Shown piece by piece: positions 8,579 to 18,848 of a DNA stretch of 64,000 nt. A program made the translations under genes and the position numbers. Origin of the DNA: Gp6-AA40 sp963723495 (GTDB lineage Bacteria; Acidobacteriota; Vicinamibacteria; Vicinamibacterales; UBA2999); NCBI GenBank assembly GCA_963723495.1, contig CAVRQR010000006.1, forward strand, positions 186,001 to 250,000, written 5' to 3'. The notes beneath the pieces were generated by a model that searched no databases, was not told where the DNA came from, and worked only from the letters and a program-made list of their open reading frames with translations. Each line of letters starts with the position of its first letter. The stretch's first letter is position 1.

Positions 8579-10496
8579 GTGGCAGATTCACAAGACACTT
8601 CTGGCAACGGCTCGGTCGACCGCCGCGACTTCTTCAAGGGCGCGGCCCTTGGCGCCGCTGGCCTCGTGGTCGGCGGCCAACAGGCCGCCGCCGAACCACC
8701 GGTCCTCAAACCACCGTCGGTCGAGCTGCCGGTCGCCGGTCACGATCTGTCGTACGCCGTGCCCGCGCAGGCGAGCGGCCCACCACCGGCGCGCACTACC
8801 GGGCAGGGTCGGCCAGCCTCAGACTTCATGGTGGACGTGCTCAAGAAGATCGGCTTCGAATACGCCGCCATCAATCCGGGATCGACGTTCCAGGGGCTGC
8901 ACGAGTCCTTTGTCAACTATGGCAAAAACACGGCACCGGAACTCCTGACATGCCTGCACGAAGAAGCGGCCGTCGCGATGGCGCACGGGTACGGCAAGGC
9001 CGCTGGCAAACCGATGCTCGTGGTCGTGCATGGAACGGTCGGACTGCTGCATTCGTCCATGGCGCTCTTCCAGGCCTGGGCCGATCGCGTGCCGGTCGTC
9101 GTCATCGTCGGCCACCACCGCAACCCGTCTGGAGTGATCAATCGACCGCACAGCGCGCAGGACATGGGACTGCTCGTTCGCAGCTTCGTGAAGTACGACG
9201 ATGAGGCGACGACGCTCGAGCGGTTTGCGGAATCGGCGATGCGCGCATACCGGATCGCGATGACGCCACCGATGGGTCCAGTCGTGCTGACGGTCGCCGC
9301 GGAGTTGCAGGAATCGATCGTCACCACCGAACCACGCATTCCCGAACTGATCATGCCGGCAGCACCACAGGGCGACGCGGCCGCCGTGCGCGAGGCGGCG
9401 CGGATGCTCGTCACCGCGCAGAGCCCGCTGATTCAGATCGCGAAGCTCGGACGAACACCGAAAGGCATGGGATCTTCTCATCGAGTTGGCGGAAACACTC
9501 CAGGCACCGGTCGATGTCATGGGGTACTCGTCGTGGCAGAAATTCCCGTCGTGGCATCCGCTCTATGGCAACGGCGGTCGCGGCTACACGCCTGACGTCA
9601 CACTCGGCCTGGAGGTGACCGACATGTCGGCACCTGCGCGCGCCGCGCGCGCCAACGGGCGCAAGACGATCAGCATCACATCCGAGTACCTCTTCCAGGG
9701 GAGCAACATCCACGACTTCGGGCGCTACTCCGAAGTGGATCTGGCGATTGCGGCCGATGCGGAAGCGACGTTGCCCGCGCTCATCGACGAGATCCGCAAG
9801 CAGACGACACCCGAACGGAAGAGCGCGATCGAGGCGCGCGGTGCAGGCGTCGCCGCCGCGCACAAGGAGGTTCAACTCAACGCGATTCGCGACGCGAGGC
9901 ACGGCTGGGATGCCAGCCCGGTGAGCGTGCCACGGATCATCGCGGAGCTCGGCGATCAGATCGCTAAAGACGACTGGGCGATCGTGTCAGGCCATCAGTT
10001 CACAGGTGACTGGCAGCGCCGGTTGCTGAATCACGACAAGCCTTATCGTTACAACGGCGACTGCGGCGGCTTCGGCATCGGGTACGACACACCTGCCTCG
10101 GTCGGCGGTGCCCTCGCTCACAAGAAGGCGGGCCGGCTTTCAGTCGCCATCGTCGGCGACGGCGATCTCAACTTCAGCCCGGGCGTGATCTGGACCGCCG
10201 CGCACCACAAGATCCCGCTCCTCTTCGTCGTCCACAACAACCGCGCGTATCACGCGGAGGTCATGATCATCCAGCGGATGGCCGGTGTTCGTGGACGCGG
10301 CAACGAGAACGCGCACATCGGCAACGTGATCACCGATCCGAACATCAACTACGCGCAGATGGCGAAGGCGTACGGGATGTACAGCGAGGGCCCGATCGAG
10401 AACCCGAAAGATCTGGCGGGCGCGTATCAGCGGGCGCTCGCGAAGGTGAGAGCAGGAGAGCCCGCGCTCATTGATGTGATTTCCCAGCCTCGATGA
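8579..10496 (+). CDS. Tat-exported thiamine-diphosphate enzyme (acetolactate synthase-like), one frameshift
   Basis: The GTG start has AGGAGG 6 bp upstream. Residues 14-36 carry a twin-arginine signal (VDRRDFFKGAALGAAG). The N-terminal ThDP pyrimidine domain holds the catalytic Glu region LHEEAAVAMAHGYGKAAGKP. A C-terminal pyrophosphate domain has VGDGDLNFSPG...VVHNN, the GDG...NN Mg/ThDP motif. The halves are in different frames; removing one G in the GGG run near 9472 joins KGM to DLLIELAETLQAP. Size and order match the acetolactate synthase/benzoylformate decarboxylase superfamily, but export is unusual for it. A c-type cytochrome gene follows at once, so it may act as a periplasmic 2-oxoacid oxidase that passes electrons to it. 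That role is inference. Confidence 0.85.
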
Positions 10497-10500
10497 TCAC

Positions 10501-10522
10501 GACACACCGAGGCACTGAGGCG
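10501..10522 (+). repeat. Short heptad-like repeat (CACCGAGGCACTGAGG)
   Basis: Two imperfect copies of a CACyGAGG unit sit between the ThDP enzyme stop and the cytochrome start. They resemble the CACGAAG units at 44880. Short, so low weight. Confidence 0.3.
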
Positions 10523-10534
10523 CCCAGATCTTCT

Positions 10535-10930
10535 ATGACGTTCCGGTTTGCTCTCGTCACAGCCATCCTGTTAGCCGCCGCCCGGGTGTCGGCACAGACG
10601 CCAGCCACCGCTCCGCTCGCGGCGCCAACAGGCAACGCACAGCGTGGCAAGGTGCTGTTCGAGACCACGCTGCGTTGTTACGCGTGTCACGGATTCGATG
10701 GCCAGACTGGATCGCCGCGCCTGGTGCCGATGATTCGCGCCGAGGAGATCTTCCTCGCCTACGTACGCAAGCCGGCGACGCAGGGTATGCCGTCATTCGT
10801 CGCAACGCCCGAAGCGGAGCTCCGGGACGTCTACGCCTACATCCGATCGATCCCGCAGGCCGCGCCAGCAGCGGAAAGCGTTCCGTTGCTCAAAGGCATA
10901 CTCGATCGACGGGCGAAGGCCAACGAGTAG
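10535..10930 (+). CDS. Exported c-type cytochrome, single heme
   Basis: A 131-residue protein with a Sec signal peptide (about 1-20, ARVSAQ) and one CYACH heme-attachment motif (Cys48, Cys51, His52). A probable distal ligand is Met85 in QGMPSF. The C-terminal ATPEAELRDVYAYIRSIP helix is typical of class I cytochrome c. It lies 38 bp after the ThDP enzyme; an upstream ATG at 10493 would overlap that stop but gives a poor signal peptide, so ATG 10535 is preferred. Probable periplasmic electron acceptor of the ThDP enzyme or a sister dehydrogenase. Confidence 0.9.
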   Translation: MTFRFALVTAILLAAARVSAQTPATAPLAAPTGNAQRGKVLFETTLRCYACHGFDGQTGSPRLVPMIRAEEIFLAYVRKPATQGMPSFVATPEAELRDVYAYIRSIPQAAPAAESVPLLKGILDRRAKANE

Positions 10931-10949
10931 GGCGGATTCAGATCCGCCC
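10930..10949. terminator. Hairpin between convergent gene ends
   Basis: A perfect 8-bp stem (GGGCGGAT / ATCCGCCC) with a 4-nt loop spans both stop codons of the convergent cytochrome and small membrane protein genes. No T-run follows on either strand, so a bidirectional terminator role is possible but unproven. Confidence 0.4.
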
Positions 10950-11174
10950 CAGGCTCAGAAAAGCGAGCGCCACGAACGCAACCCCGCCCGCGATCGACGA
11001 CACAATCGGGACCATCAGGCTGACGAACGACCCCACGGCTCCCGCCGTGTCGCCGTGTGCATTTCTCACAACCGCCAGTGCCTCATGGACCGATCGATCG
11101 TGAAGCTTTCGGATGAGCGTCACAAAGCCAGTGCCCACCAGCAGGATTCCAAAAACGAGTATTACGAAGTTCAT
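10938..11174 (-). CDS. Small inner-membrane protein, two predicted membrane helices
   Basis: 78 residues with helices about 3-20 (FVILVFGILLVGTGFVTLI) and about 50-73, joined by a short charged loop containing HDRSVHEAL. ATG 11174 has a strong GGGAGGGG site. No family recognised. It follows the ADOP permease gene by 62 bp on the same strand and may share its transcript. Function unknown. Confidence 0.6.
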   Translation of the reverse strand: MNFVILVFGILLVGTGFVTLIRKLHDRSVHEALAVVRNAHGDTAGAVGSFVSLMVPIVSSIAGGVAFVALAFLSLGRI

Positions 11175-11236
11175 TGCCCCTCCCTGTCTGTTGGACGGTA
11201 GGTCCTGCGCAATGGTTCGTGACATCTCGATGACAC

Positions 11237-13696
11237 TTATTCCGCGCGCAGGGCCTGCACCGGATCCAGCGCCAGCGGCGCGACGGGCGGGCAGATAGCT
11301 GGCCAGCACGGCTGCAGCAGCGAGTACCGACGGATACGCCTACATAAGTCATAACGTCGAGCGGGCTGACTTGAAACAGCAGCGACGACATCAGCCTGGT
11401 CAATCCTGCCGCCACGGCAACGCCAACCGCGATCCCGATGGCCGCGAGGATGAGGCCGTGGCGAATGAACATCCGCGCAACTCGCCGTTGTTGACGCCCA
11501 GCGCCATGCGGATACCGATCTCGCGCGTGCGCTGCGAGACCGAATACGAAATCACCCCGTAGATGCCGATGAGGCCGAGCAGCAGCGCCATCGCCGCCCG
11601 CGATGGCCAGCATCACCATCGCAAACGTTGTTCGCGCCATCGACTGTTCGTACACATCCTGCAACGTCCGAACGAGGGCAACCGGGATGCTTCCATTCAC
11701 CGACCACACGGCCTGACGGACCTGTGTGAGGAACGCCTCGGTGCCGGTGCGCTCGCTTCGCAGCACATACGTCAGCGAGCGTGACACGAACCTGTCATTG
11801 CCCCAGAACCTCACCATCATGATCGGCCAATACACGATGGCGGGCGCCGGTTCATGAACGCCGTTGTCGTACACATCGCCAACCACCCCCACGACTTCGC
11901 GCCACTCATCGACCGCCGCAACGCGGATGCGTTTGCCCAACGCCGTCTGCGAGCTGCCCCACATCTCGCGCGCCATGTTGTCGGAGATCACGACCACCCG
12001 GCGATCGTCGAACACGTCGGTCCAGGTCAGGTCACGGCCGGCCACGATCGGCGTGCCAACGGTCTGAAAGTACCCGGGAGAGACGAACTTGAATCGCCGT
12101 ACCGGAGGGATCTGGTTCGCCGCGTACGTCTTGTCTTCGCCAACCACCGGATCGTTGCTGTCGAAGCGTTCGAGCGGCGCCGAACTCACGAGCGCGGCGT
12201 TGACCACACCCGGTATGGCGGCCATCGCCTCGAGGATTTGATTGTGCAAGCGCGCCACGCGCTCCGGCTCGGGCACGCTCGTAGTGGGTAGCGACACTCT
12301 CACCATCTGCAGTTGTTCGGCGCGAGTGAAGCCGGGCTGAACGGTTCGCAGGGTCTGGAACGTCCGAATCATCAGTCCCGAGGCAATCAGCAGGACCAGC
12401 GCCAGCGCGACCTGCACGACGACGAGCGCGTTGCGCACACGGTGTCGTTCGCGACTGTGAGTCGCCGTTCGACTTCCCCGCAGCGCAGTCACGAACCGTG
12501 GTCCGCTGTACCTTCAGAACAGGGATGACGCCAAACAGCAGACCCGACAGGAGCGAAGCGGCCAACGCAAACCCGAGGACGGCCGGATCGATCGTGATCT
12601 CCTGAAGACGAGGCAGGCTCTCGGGGCCGATAGCGGCAAGCACTCTGAGCGCACCGTAGGCCACTCCCAGTCCAAGCACACCACCGAGCAGGCCCAGGAC
12701 GAGACTCTCGTGTAACAGTTCCCGGGCGATGCGGCTCCATGCTGCACCCAGCGCCGCGCGCGTTGCGAGTTCCTGCTGCCGGCCCTCCACACGCACGAGC
12801 AGCAGATTGGCCACGTTGGCGCACGCGATCAGCAGGACGACCCCGATCGTGCCCATCACCACCCACAGGATGTCGTCAACCTGGCCCACGACATCCTCTT
12901 TGAGCGGCCGCAGCGCCGGCGCGAGACGAGCGTTTTCGAACACCTTCGCGTCGAGCCCGAACGGCGCGGGCCAGCTCTTCAGCCAGATCGGCAGCAGCCG
13001 ACCGACATCGGCGTTCGCCTGCTCGATCGTCACGCCGGGATTGAGACGCGCCACCCCTTGATAGCTGAAGTTACCGAGTACCGCACGGCTGCGATCGAAA
13101 CGCATCGGAAGGACCATGTCGGCATCGGTATCGATGAACCTGAAATCCGCGGGCATGACGCCGATCACCACACGAGGCGTGGAATCGACACTGAGCGTCC
13201 GGCCGATGACTGAAGGATCCGCGCCGAACTTCCGCTGCCAATAGCCGTTCATGAGGATGACGGTCTCCGGCGTCCCCGGGGTGTCGTCTTCTCGCGTGAA
13301 CCACCGCCCGAGCGCCGGGGGCACACCCAGGACATCGAGCGTGCCGTGGGTCATGCGAAGGCTGCGGATCTGTTCAGGCTCGGCGAGACCGGTTACCGTG
13401 GCGCTGCCCGGTTGCCAGAGGCCGATCTCCTGAAACGAACGCCCCTGCTCGCGATAGGTAAAGAGCATGCTGGGCGAGACATTGAGGTTGCCTGAATTGA
13501 AGCCAGCGCCGGGCGCGGAATACCAGACCCCGATGAGCCGGTTCGCGTCCGGATACGGCAGTGGCTTGAGCAACACACCGTTGACGACGCTGAAGACCGC
13601 GGTGTTGGCGCCGATGCCGATCGCCAGGGTCATCAGGGCGATCGCGGTGAACATCGGGGCACGCGTGAAACGTCGAAGAACCGGCGGTATCGCCAT
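11237..13696 (-). pseudogene. ADOP-type duplicated FtsX/MacB permease, five frameshifts
   Basis: The total length, about 820 codons, fits the acidobacterial duplicated orphan permease family. In order: N-terminal helix (MFTAIALMTLAIGIGANTAVFSVV), MacB-type periplasmic domain, three-helix FtsX block (VVLLIACANVANLLLVR, with ELATRAALGA), a second periplasmic domain (VRNALVVVQVALALVLL onward) and a second FtsX block (MALLLGLIGIYGVISYSVSQRTREIGIRMALG). It ends DPVQALRAE at 11237. Frame changes are needed near 12500, 11598, 11474, 11325 and 11278. No ATPase gene is adjacent, which is usual for ADOP. It is either decayed or poorly resolved sequence. ADOP proteins are thought to export substrates unknown. 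Confidence 0.85.
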
Positions 13697-13751
13697 ATGC
13701 TGCTTATCTACGACAACGTTCGGTCAAGGTTCCGGTTAACAGCTCAGAATC

Positions 13752-13788
13752 CTGGGAGTTGGCGTTTAGAAGTTGAGAGTTGAAACCC
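13752..13788 (+). repeat. Heptad array (GGGAGTT-type), single orientation
   Basis: Units GGGAGTT, GGCGTTT, AGAAGTT, GAGAGTT and GAAACCC follow each other at a strict 7-nt step between the ADOP start and the phosphoesterase stop. No inverse arm seen. Confidence 0.6.
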
Positions 13789-13805
13789 ACTTTCGTTACG
13801 GGCAG

Positions 13806-14579
13806 TCAAAACGAGATCCTCGTGAACTGCGCGAGGATCTGCTCTTCTGACGGCGGTTGCCGGAGGGAGTTGGCAAGGCTTTCCGCCTGAGGATAGTCGG
13901 TCGCCCGAATCTGCTCGGCGGCGTCGGTCAAGTCGTAGGAGGTGTTGCGAAGCTCAACGCCTGGTCCAAGAAGCAGCCAGTCTGCCCCGGTTCGCCCGAA
14001 AGGCATGCCAACGCTTCCGCTATTGACCACCCGGGTGGATCCGATCATCCGATCGAACTGCATGTGCGTGTGACCGCAGACGACCAGCGAGACATCAAGC
14101 CCTCCAAACACCGGCAACAGGACGTCCTCAGGTGTCAGACGAGTAAACGCATCAGTCTCACTATGAGGAGTGGCATGGCAGAAGAGCACGCTGTCCAGCC
14201 CTTGCACCTCGACACGGAACGTCCGCGGCCAACTCGCCAGCACTCGTATGTAGTCCGGCTGCACCTTCCGGGCGGTCCAGCGGATGACGTCGCGAAAAGG
14301 TTCCGGAAGGGAGGCGCCGCCCGTCGTGCCCCAGTACGTGACGGCACTCGGATCGGGCGCTTCGATCTGCGCGAGCGCGGCCAGTTCGCCGTTGCCGTGG
14401 ATGAACTGTGTCGGTGTGTCGAGGTGCAGGACGCGCGAGAGCGACTCTCGCACCATCGGACCCGGAATCACATCGCCACCGAACACGATGAGATCGACGT
14501 GCGCCTGCCGAACCTCCTCGAGGACCGCCTCCAGGGCCGGCAGGTTGGCATGCACGTCGTTCAGCACCGCGACACGCAC
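13806..14579 (-). CDS. Metallophosphoesterase (YfcE/MPE type)
   Basis: A 257-residue calcineurin-like phosphoesterase. Metal motifs in order are NDVHAN (D-x-H), FGGDVIPG (GD), HGNGE (replacing GNHE), FCHATPH and CGHTHMQFDR (GHxH). The tail SGSVGMPFGRT is typical of the small-phosphodiesterase branch (MJ0936/YfcE-like). No signal peptide, so cytoplasmic. Substrate is probably a phosphodiester or phosphomonoester and cannot be told from sequence. ATG 14579 directly begins the first strand MRVAVLNDVHAN. It sits between class II aldolase and the ADOP gene on the same strand. Confidence 0.88.
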   Translation of the reverse strand: MRVAVLNDVHANLPALEAVLEEVRQAHVDLIVFGGDVIPGPMVRESLSRVLHLDTPTQFIHGNGELAALAQIEAPDPSAVTYWGTTGGASLPEPFRDVIRWTARKVQPDYIRVLASWPRTFRVEVQGLDSVLFCHATPHSETDAFTRLTPEDVLLPVFGGLDVSLVVCGHTHMQFDRMIGSTRVVNSGSVGMPFGRTGADWLLLGPGVELRNTSYDLTDAAEQIRATDYPQAESLANSLRQPPSEEQILAQFTRISF

Positions 14580-14878
14580 GATGTGCGAATACTAACAGTT
14601 CGTTCATCGAGCGACATCCACTCGAGGCCCTTTGAGTCGGCCTCTTGGCCGAGGACGCTCACTTGTGTTGAGACCCACGAATCCCGCTCCGGTGACCGGA
14701 CGCGCTGCGATGGCGTCCTCCGCCGCGTGACGCTCGGGTCGCACTGCTACAAGCAGGGCAACTGGCCACGACTCCAACGCGCGAGCGTGAAAGTCCGAGC
14801 GCAGGCCGCATTCCGGGCCGCAGCGTCCGCGGCCATCGGGCGAGTCGAGTGACCTCATAGAGGGAAGGCGCCGCGACG

Positions 14879-15677
14879 TCAGCGCGCGACTTTGCGCTTC
14901 CAGAGATCCCAGGCGCGTGAGGTACTCGCTGGTGTCGCCCATTCGCAGTTTCGCCTCGTCCGACTCGACGTACGTGATCTTCCCGCCGAGCGCGATGGCC
15001 TGCGACTGAGCCCTGGCGTTGACGTCGAGATAGATACTGCGCCCGACGACGTTCGGTATCGAGCCGGCGACGACAACCGCGCCGTGACCACGCATCAGCG
15101 CCGCAGGCTTCTGAGCCAGACTCTGCGCGAGCGCGCGGCCAAGCTTGGCGTCGCGGACGAGAAGGTCGGTGACGCCAGCGGCCTTCCGGATATCCCAGAC
15201 CGGCACGCCTTCGGCCACGAACGCCGCCATGTGATACATCGCGCGCAGCGGCACGTCGGAGGCGGCGAACGGAATGAGCGAGGGCGTGTGACAGTGCACG
15301 ATCGCCCGGACGTCGGATCGCGATTTGTAGATCTCGCTGTGAATGAATCGCTCGAGATACGACGTCCGGTCGCGCGCGTCAATCGGCTGCCCTTCGAGGT
15401 CGTACTCCAGGATATCGCCGGCCGTCACGAGCTCGGGAGCCATCGATCTGGCAAGCAGGAACCGGTCGGTGCGCGCGCTGTGACGGACGCTGATATGTCC
15501 CATCCCGTCGAGCACGCCCTCCATCGCCAGAATTCGATTGCCCGCAACGAGATCGTCGATCAGTGAATCAGGGGACGTCGCAGGCGCCGCGCCAGCTGTT
15601 TGAGGCAGCGCCGGCAGCGCTTGCGTAAAGGCCACGACTCCAGACGAACACGCGATGAGGAATGAGCGCCGATGCAT
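14879..15677 (-). CDS. Exported class II aldolase/adducin family protein, frameshift near its end
   Basis: ATG 15677 has AGGAGC upstream and begins an exported form with HRRSFLIACSSGVVAF (twin-arginine-like) and a cleavage region near TAGAA. The aldolase core follows: NRILAMEGVLDGMGHISVRH, then VHCHTPSLIPF (zinc H-x-H), MRGHGAVVV (third His), and GRSIYLDVNARAQ. In the printed frame translation would run on to 14604. One base missing near 14914 instead gives the family ending RAWDLWKRKVAR and a stop at 14879. Periplasmic location is odd for this family, which cleaves or epimerises sugar phosphates and related compounds. It follows the PQQ dehydrogenase gene. Confidence 0.82.
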
Positions 15678-15689
15678 GGCTCGCTCCTG

Positions 15690-15769
15690 TCAACTCCCAA
15701 CGCCCAACTGCCACTTCCCAAGGAACCCACCTCCCCCCTGGGAGTCGGAACTTGGGAGTTGGAAGTTAA
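15690..15769. repeat. Inverted heptad array (CAACTCC / GGAGTTG hairpin)
   Basis: Left arm CAACTCCCAACGCCCAACTG..., right arm GGGAGTCGGAACTTGGGAGTTGG. Same unit and layout as 7291 and 35372. It fills the 96-bp gap between the PQQ dehydrogenase stop and the class II aldolase start, within one probable transcript. Confidence 0.8.
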
Positions 15770-15773
15770 CACG

Positions 15774-17490
15774 TCACGGGAGCGCAAAAACATACAACGC
15801 GTTGTATGCGCGATTCGGTTTGATTCCAGCCTGGTCCATGAGCCCGCCACTCAACGCGCCGCTGCCCGTGAGCACGGCGATGTACTGCTTGCCGTTCACC
15901 GAGTAGGTAATGGTGCTGTTCTGCACCGGCCCGCCGAGTGTCTGTTCCCACAGCATCTTGCCGCTCTCAGCGTCGAAGGCACGAAACTTCTGGTCGAGGT
16001 CCCCCCAGAACACGACGTTGCCTGCTGTGGTCAACACCGCTCCGTTGCTCGGCGCGCGACCGGTGTGCATCGGTTTCATCTCGCCCGTCGCCATGTTGAT
16101 CTTCATCAGCCCGGACCATGCATTCGGGTCCGATCCAGGACGCGGAATGCCGACGCGTCGCTCGCGCGGCTCATTCCCGGGGCCAGCCGTCGTCATGTCG
16201 AGACAGTTCTCGACGTAGGGAACGAACAGCGAGTTGACGCCCGGATGATATGCGGTCGGCCAGTAGCTACGTGTGTTCCAGTAACAAATGACGCGACGAT
16301 CGGACGGGCCCTTGAACAGTTTGTCCTTGTTGAGCGAGACGCGCCCCGTCCTGCCGTCGATGTTCGAGATCAGGAAGTCGGGCGTGTCGAACGGAAACGG
16401 ATGCCCCCACAGAAACTGACCGTTGCTACGGTCGATCACGAAGATGCCGCCGCCCTCACCCACCATGACAGCGACATCGCGCTGCTCGCCACGCTTGACG
16501 TCGGGGTTGATCCACTTCACGAACTTCGGGTCGGGATTGAATGCGGTCCGCAGCAGCGTGCGCTCGTTCGGGTAGTCCTCATCCCAATCGTCGCCAGGTA
16601 GGTGCTGGTAGTACCAACGCAGCTTGCCGGTCTCCGGGTCGAGCGCAATCGTCGAGTTGCTGTACAGATCGGCGGGAGACTCGGTGGGGATCGCGTTCGT
16701 GTTGCCTCCGTGCCGATTCGGCGCGAGTGTTCGGCGTCGGGTTCGCAACACCCCAATAGATCAGACGACGGACCGGGTCGTAGCCACCGGGCAACGCCCA
16801 CGTCGATGCCGCACGCGTCTCATCGGGTGCGCTGCCCCATGTGTCGCCTCCAGGTTCGTTGGACGCTGCCGCCGTGTAGAAGCGCCATACCTCTTTGCCG
16901 GTCTTGGCATCATGAGCCGCGAGATAGCAGTCCTCACGTCGCGGCGCGCACGCCCGGCCGGTCAGCACTTTCCCTTCCACGACGATGGCACCGGCGGTGA
17001 GACGTCCAGAGGACTTCGTCTCCCACCGCAACTGACCCGTGCGTGCGTCGATCGCGGTGATGAATCCGTCCGGCGTCGTGTTGAAGATCATGTCCTCGTA
17101 GATGGCGATCGTCTTCGATCTCGTCGCTCCGGAGGGCCTCTTGTATTCCCAGATGAGATTTCCGGTTGTCGCGTCGAGCGCCTGGAGCGTGTTGCCTGGC
17201 AGCAGCACGTACATCACACCGCGATAGACGATCGGGATGCTCTCCTGCACGCCGCCGGGGAGTTCCTTCTTGAACACCTCGCGAAGCTGGCCGACGTTCT
17301 TCGTGTTGATCTGTTCGAGGGGGCTGAAGCGCTGTGCGTCGTACGTGCGGCTGAACATCAGCCAGTCGTTCGCGCTCGGCTTGAGCAGCATCTCCTCGGT
17401 CACGGGAGGAAAGGCGGGTGGTTGCTGGGCACGAAGAAGTGACGCAGCGGCGAGCACGGCGAGGACGATTGCAGAAGCAACACGCTTCAT
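15774..17490 (-). CDS. PQQ-dependent dehydrogenase (quinoprotein), exported, one frameshift
   Basis: A signal peptide (ending LLRAQQ) is followed by an eight-bladed quinoprotein propeller of about 570 residues. Tryptophan-docking repeats are ALDATTGNLIWEYK, AIDARTGQLRWETK, AHDAKTGKEVWRFY, ALDPETGKLRWYYQ and AFDAESGKMLWEQT. GDTWGSAPDE and YDPVRRLIYWGVANPTP are the conserved PQQ-ADH region. The vicinal Cys-Cys of methanol dehydrogenase is not evident, and no cytochrome domain is fused. One extra base near 16720 splits the gene; correcting it gives NRHGGNTNAI. Probable periplasmic alcohol or sugar oxidation. It sits between the alpha-hydroxy-acid oxidase and aldolase genes. Confidence 0.88.
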
Positions 17491-17503
17491 CTGGGCTCCC
17501 CTG

Positions 17504-17553
17504 GTCCGTCAAAGCCGGACCCTACGACCGTCCGGGCGAAGCCGGATGTTACG
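17504..17553. repeat. REP-like pair of small hairpins (GTCCGG..GAAGCCGG..TACG)
   Basis: Two adjacent units of about 26 nt, each a short GTCCG/GCCGG-type palindrome followed by a TACGA tail. The same double unit occurs at 62404. This copy spans the stop of the oxidase gene and the gap before the PQQ dehydrogenase start region. Confidence 0.6.
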
Positions 17554-18814
17554 AACGTTGTCTATCGACGATTTGAGTCGCGCCAATGCCACTCACGCTC
17601 GTCACACCGGACTGACGCATGATCAACTGCAGCTCGCGGCGCAGGATGTCGAGCACGGCCTCGACGCCCTGCTGACCGAACGCTGCGAGGCCCCACATGT
17701 ACGGGCGCCCTACTCCAACCGCCGTGGCGCCGAGCGCCAGTGCCTTGTAGATATCCGTGCCTCGCCTGATCCCACCGTCGACCAGAACAGGCGCACGTCC
17801 CGCCACACCGGCCGCCACCTCTGAGACACACTGAACCGTCGGCCGCAGGCTGTTCTCCGCGCGGCCGCCGTGATTGGAGATGTACACGCCGTCCACGCCG
17901 TTCTGGATCGCCAGCTCCGCGTCCTCGCGCGTGACGATGCCTTTGACCAGCAGCTTCATGCCGGTCGCATCCTTCAGGCGCTTGACGTAGTCCCACGTCG
18001 GCGTGCCGATCTCAGGCTGAGGTGTTGCGGGTGTCGACAGCGCGTTCAACATCGGGCGATTACGCAGATCGGTCAACGGCTGTCCGTTCAGATGACAGGT
18101 GCCGCACTGCTGGCGGTTGCGCTGAAACACACGGTTGAACTGCTCCATGTTGCGCCCACCGAGCAAGTCGACGGTGAACACGAGAGCCGGACAACCGGCA
18201 GACTCGACGCGCTTGAGCAACTGTCGCGTCTGTCCCCAATCGTCCCGCTGATACAACTGAAACCACACCGCCTCACCCCGCGCGGCATTCACATCCTCGA
18301 CCGACGTCGTCGTCACAGTCGACAGCACCTGAAGGTGCCGCTTGGACTTCGCCGCACGTGCCGTGGCAAGCTCGCCATCGGGGTTGTACGTGCGATGGCC
18401 TCCGACCGGGCTCAGGAAGATCGGCGTCTCCCAGCTCTGGCCGAACAGACGAACGGATGTGTCGACCTTGCTCACGTCAACGAGACGGCGGGCTCGAATC
18501 TGATAGCGATCGAAGCCTTCCCTGTTCGCGCGAATCGTGCCGCCATCGTCACCGCCGGTCGACAGCCATGCCCAATGCCAGGGTGGCAGCTTGGCTCTCG
18601 CGACCGGCTCGAAGTCGAGGACGGATAACGCCTCGGCAGCGGACGCAATCAGGTCGGCGTCAGACGGTGTCGCAGACGTCTGGGCTGACGCGTGAAGCGC
18701 GTCGACCCAGCCATCGGGTAGCTCGAGAAATGGAATGAGAGAACTGGATGCAAGCAGTTGCAGCAATCGGCGCCGGCCCGATGCCGTACGCCGATCGATG
18801 ACAGATGTGGTCAC
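17549..18814 (-). CDS. Exported FMN alpha-hydroxy-acid oxidase carrying a CxxCH motif
   Basis: 421 residues. The N-terminus has RRRLLQLLASSSLIPF (about 14-30), a Tat-like signal. The TIM-barrel of the lactate/glycolate oxidase family follows: AVWFQLYQRDDW, KGIVTREDAELA (Lys291), SNHGGR (catalytic His315, Arg318) and DGGIRRGTDIYKAL (FMN phosphate). The N-terminal Tyr-Tyr pair of classical members is replaced by WAWLSTGG. Residues 237-241 are CGTCH, a perfect heme-c attachment motif, placed in the variable loop 4 region before PLTDLRN. Family members normally lack it; flavocytochrome b2 has an N-terminal b-heme instead. If exported and hemylated, it could pass electrons directly to a cytochrome chain. 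Neighbours are PQQ dehydrogenase and DUF6152. Confidence 0.85.
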   Translation of the reverse strand: MTTSVIDRRTASGRRRLLQLLASSSLIPFLELPDGWVDALHASAQTSATPSDADLIASAAEALSVLDFEPVARAKLPPWHWAWLSTGGDDGGTIRANREGFDRYQIRARRLVDVSKVDTSVRLFGQSWETPIFLSPVGGHRTYNPDGELATARAAKSKRHLQVLSTVTTTSVEDVNAARGEAVWFQLYQRDDWGQTRQLLKRVESAGCPALVFTVDLLGGRNMEQFNRVFQRNRQQCGTCHLNGQPLTDLRNRPMLNALSTPATPQPEIGTPTWDYVKRLKDATGMKLLVKGIVTREDAELAIQNGVDGVYISNHGGRAENSLRPTVQCVSEVAAGVAGRAPVLVDGGIRRGTDIYKALALGATAVGVGRPYMWGLAAFGQQGVEAVLDILRRELQLIMRQSGVTSVSGIGATQIVDRQRS

Positions 18815-18848
18815 GACAGTGCAGTCGCGCAGGCCGTGAGCCGGGGCA

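Noticed and set aside
8579..10496. ThDP enzyme read as two genes
   Set aside because: The halves are complementary domains of one family and one base in a GGG run restores continuity.
14604..14878. C-terminal extension of the class II aldolase
   Set aside because: Arg/Pro-rich and unlike the family; the normal ending is found one frame away at 14879.
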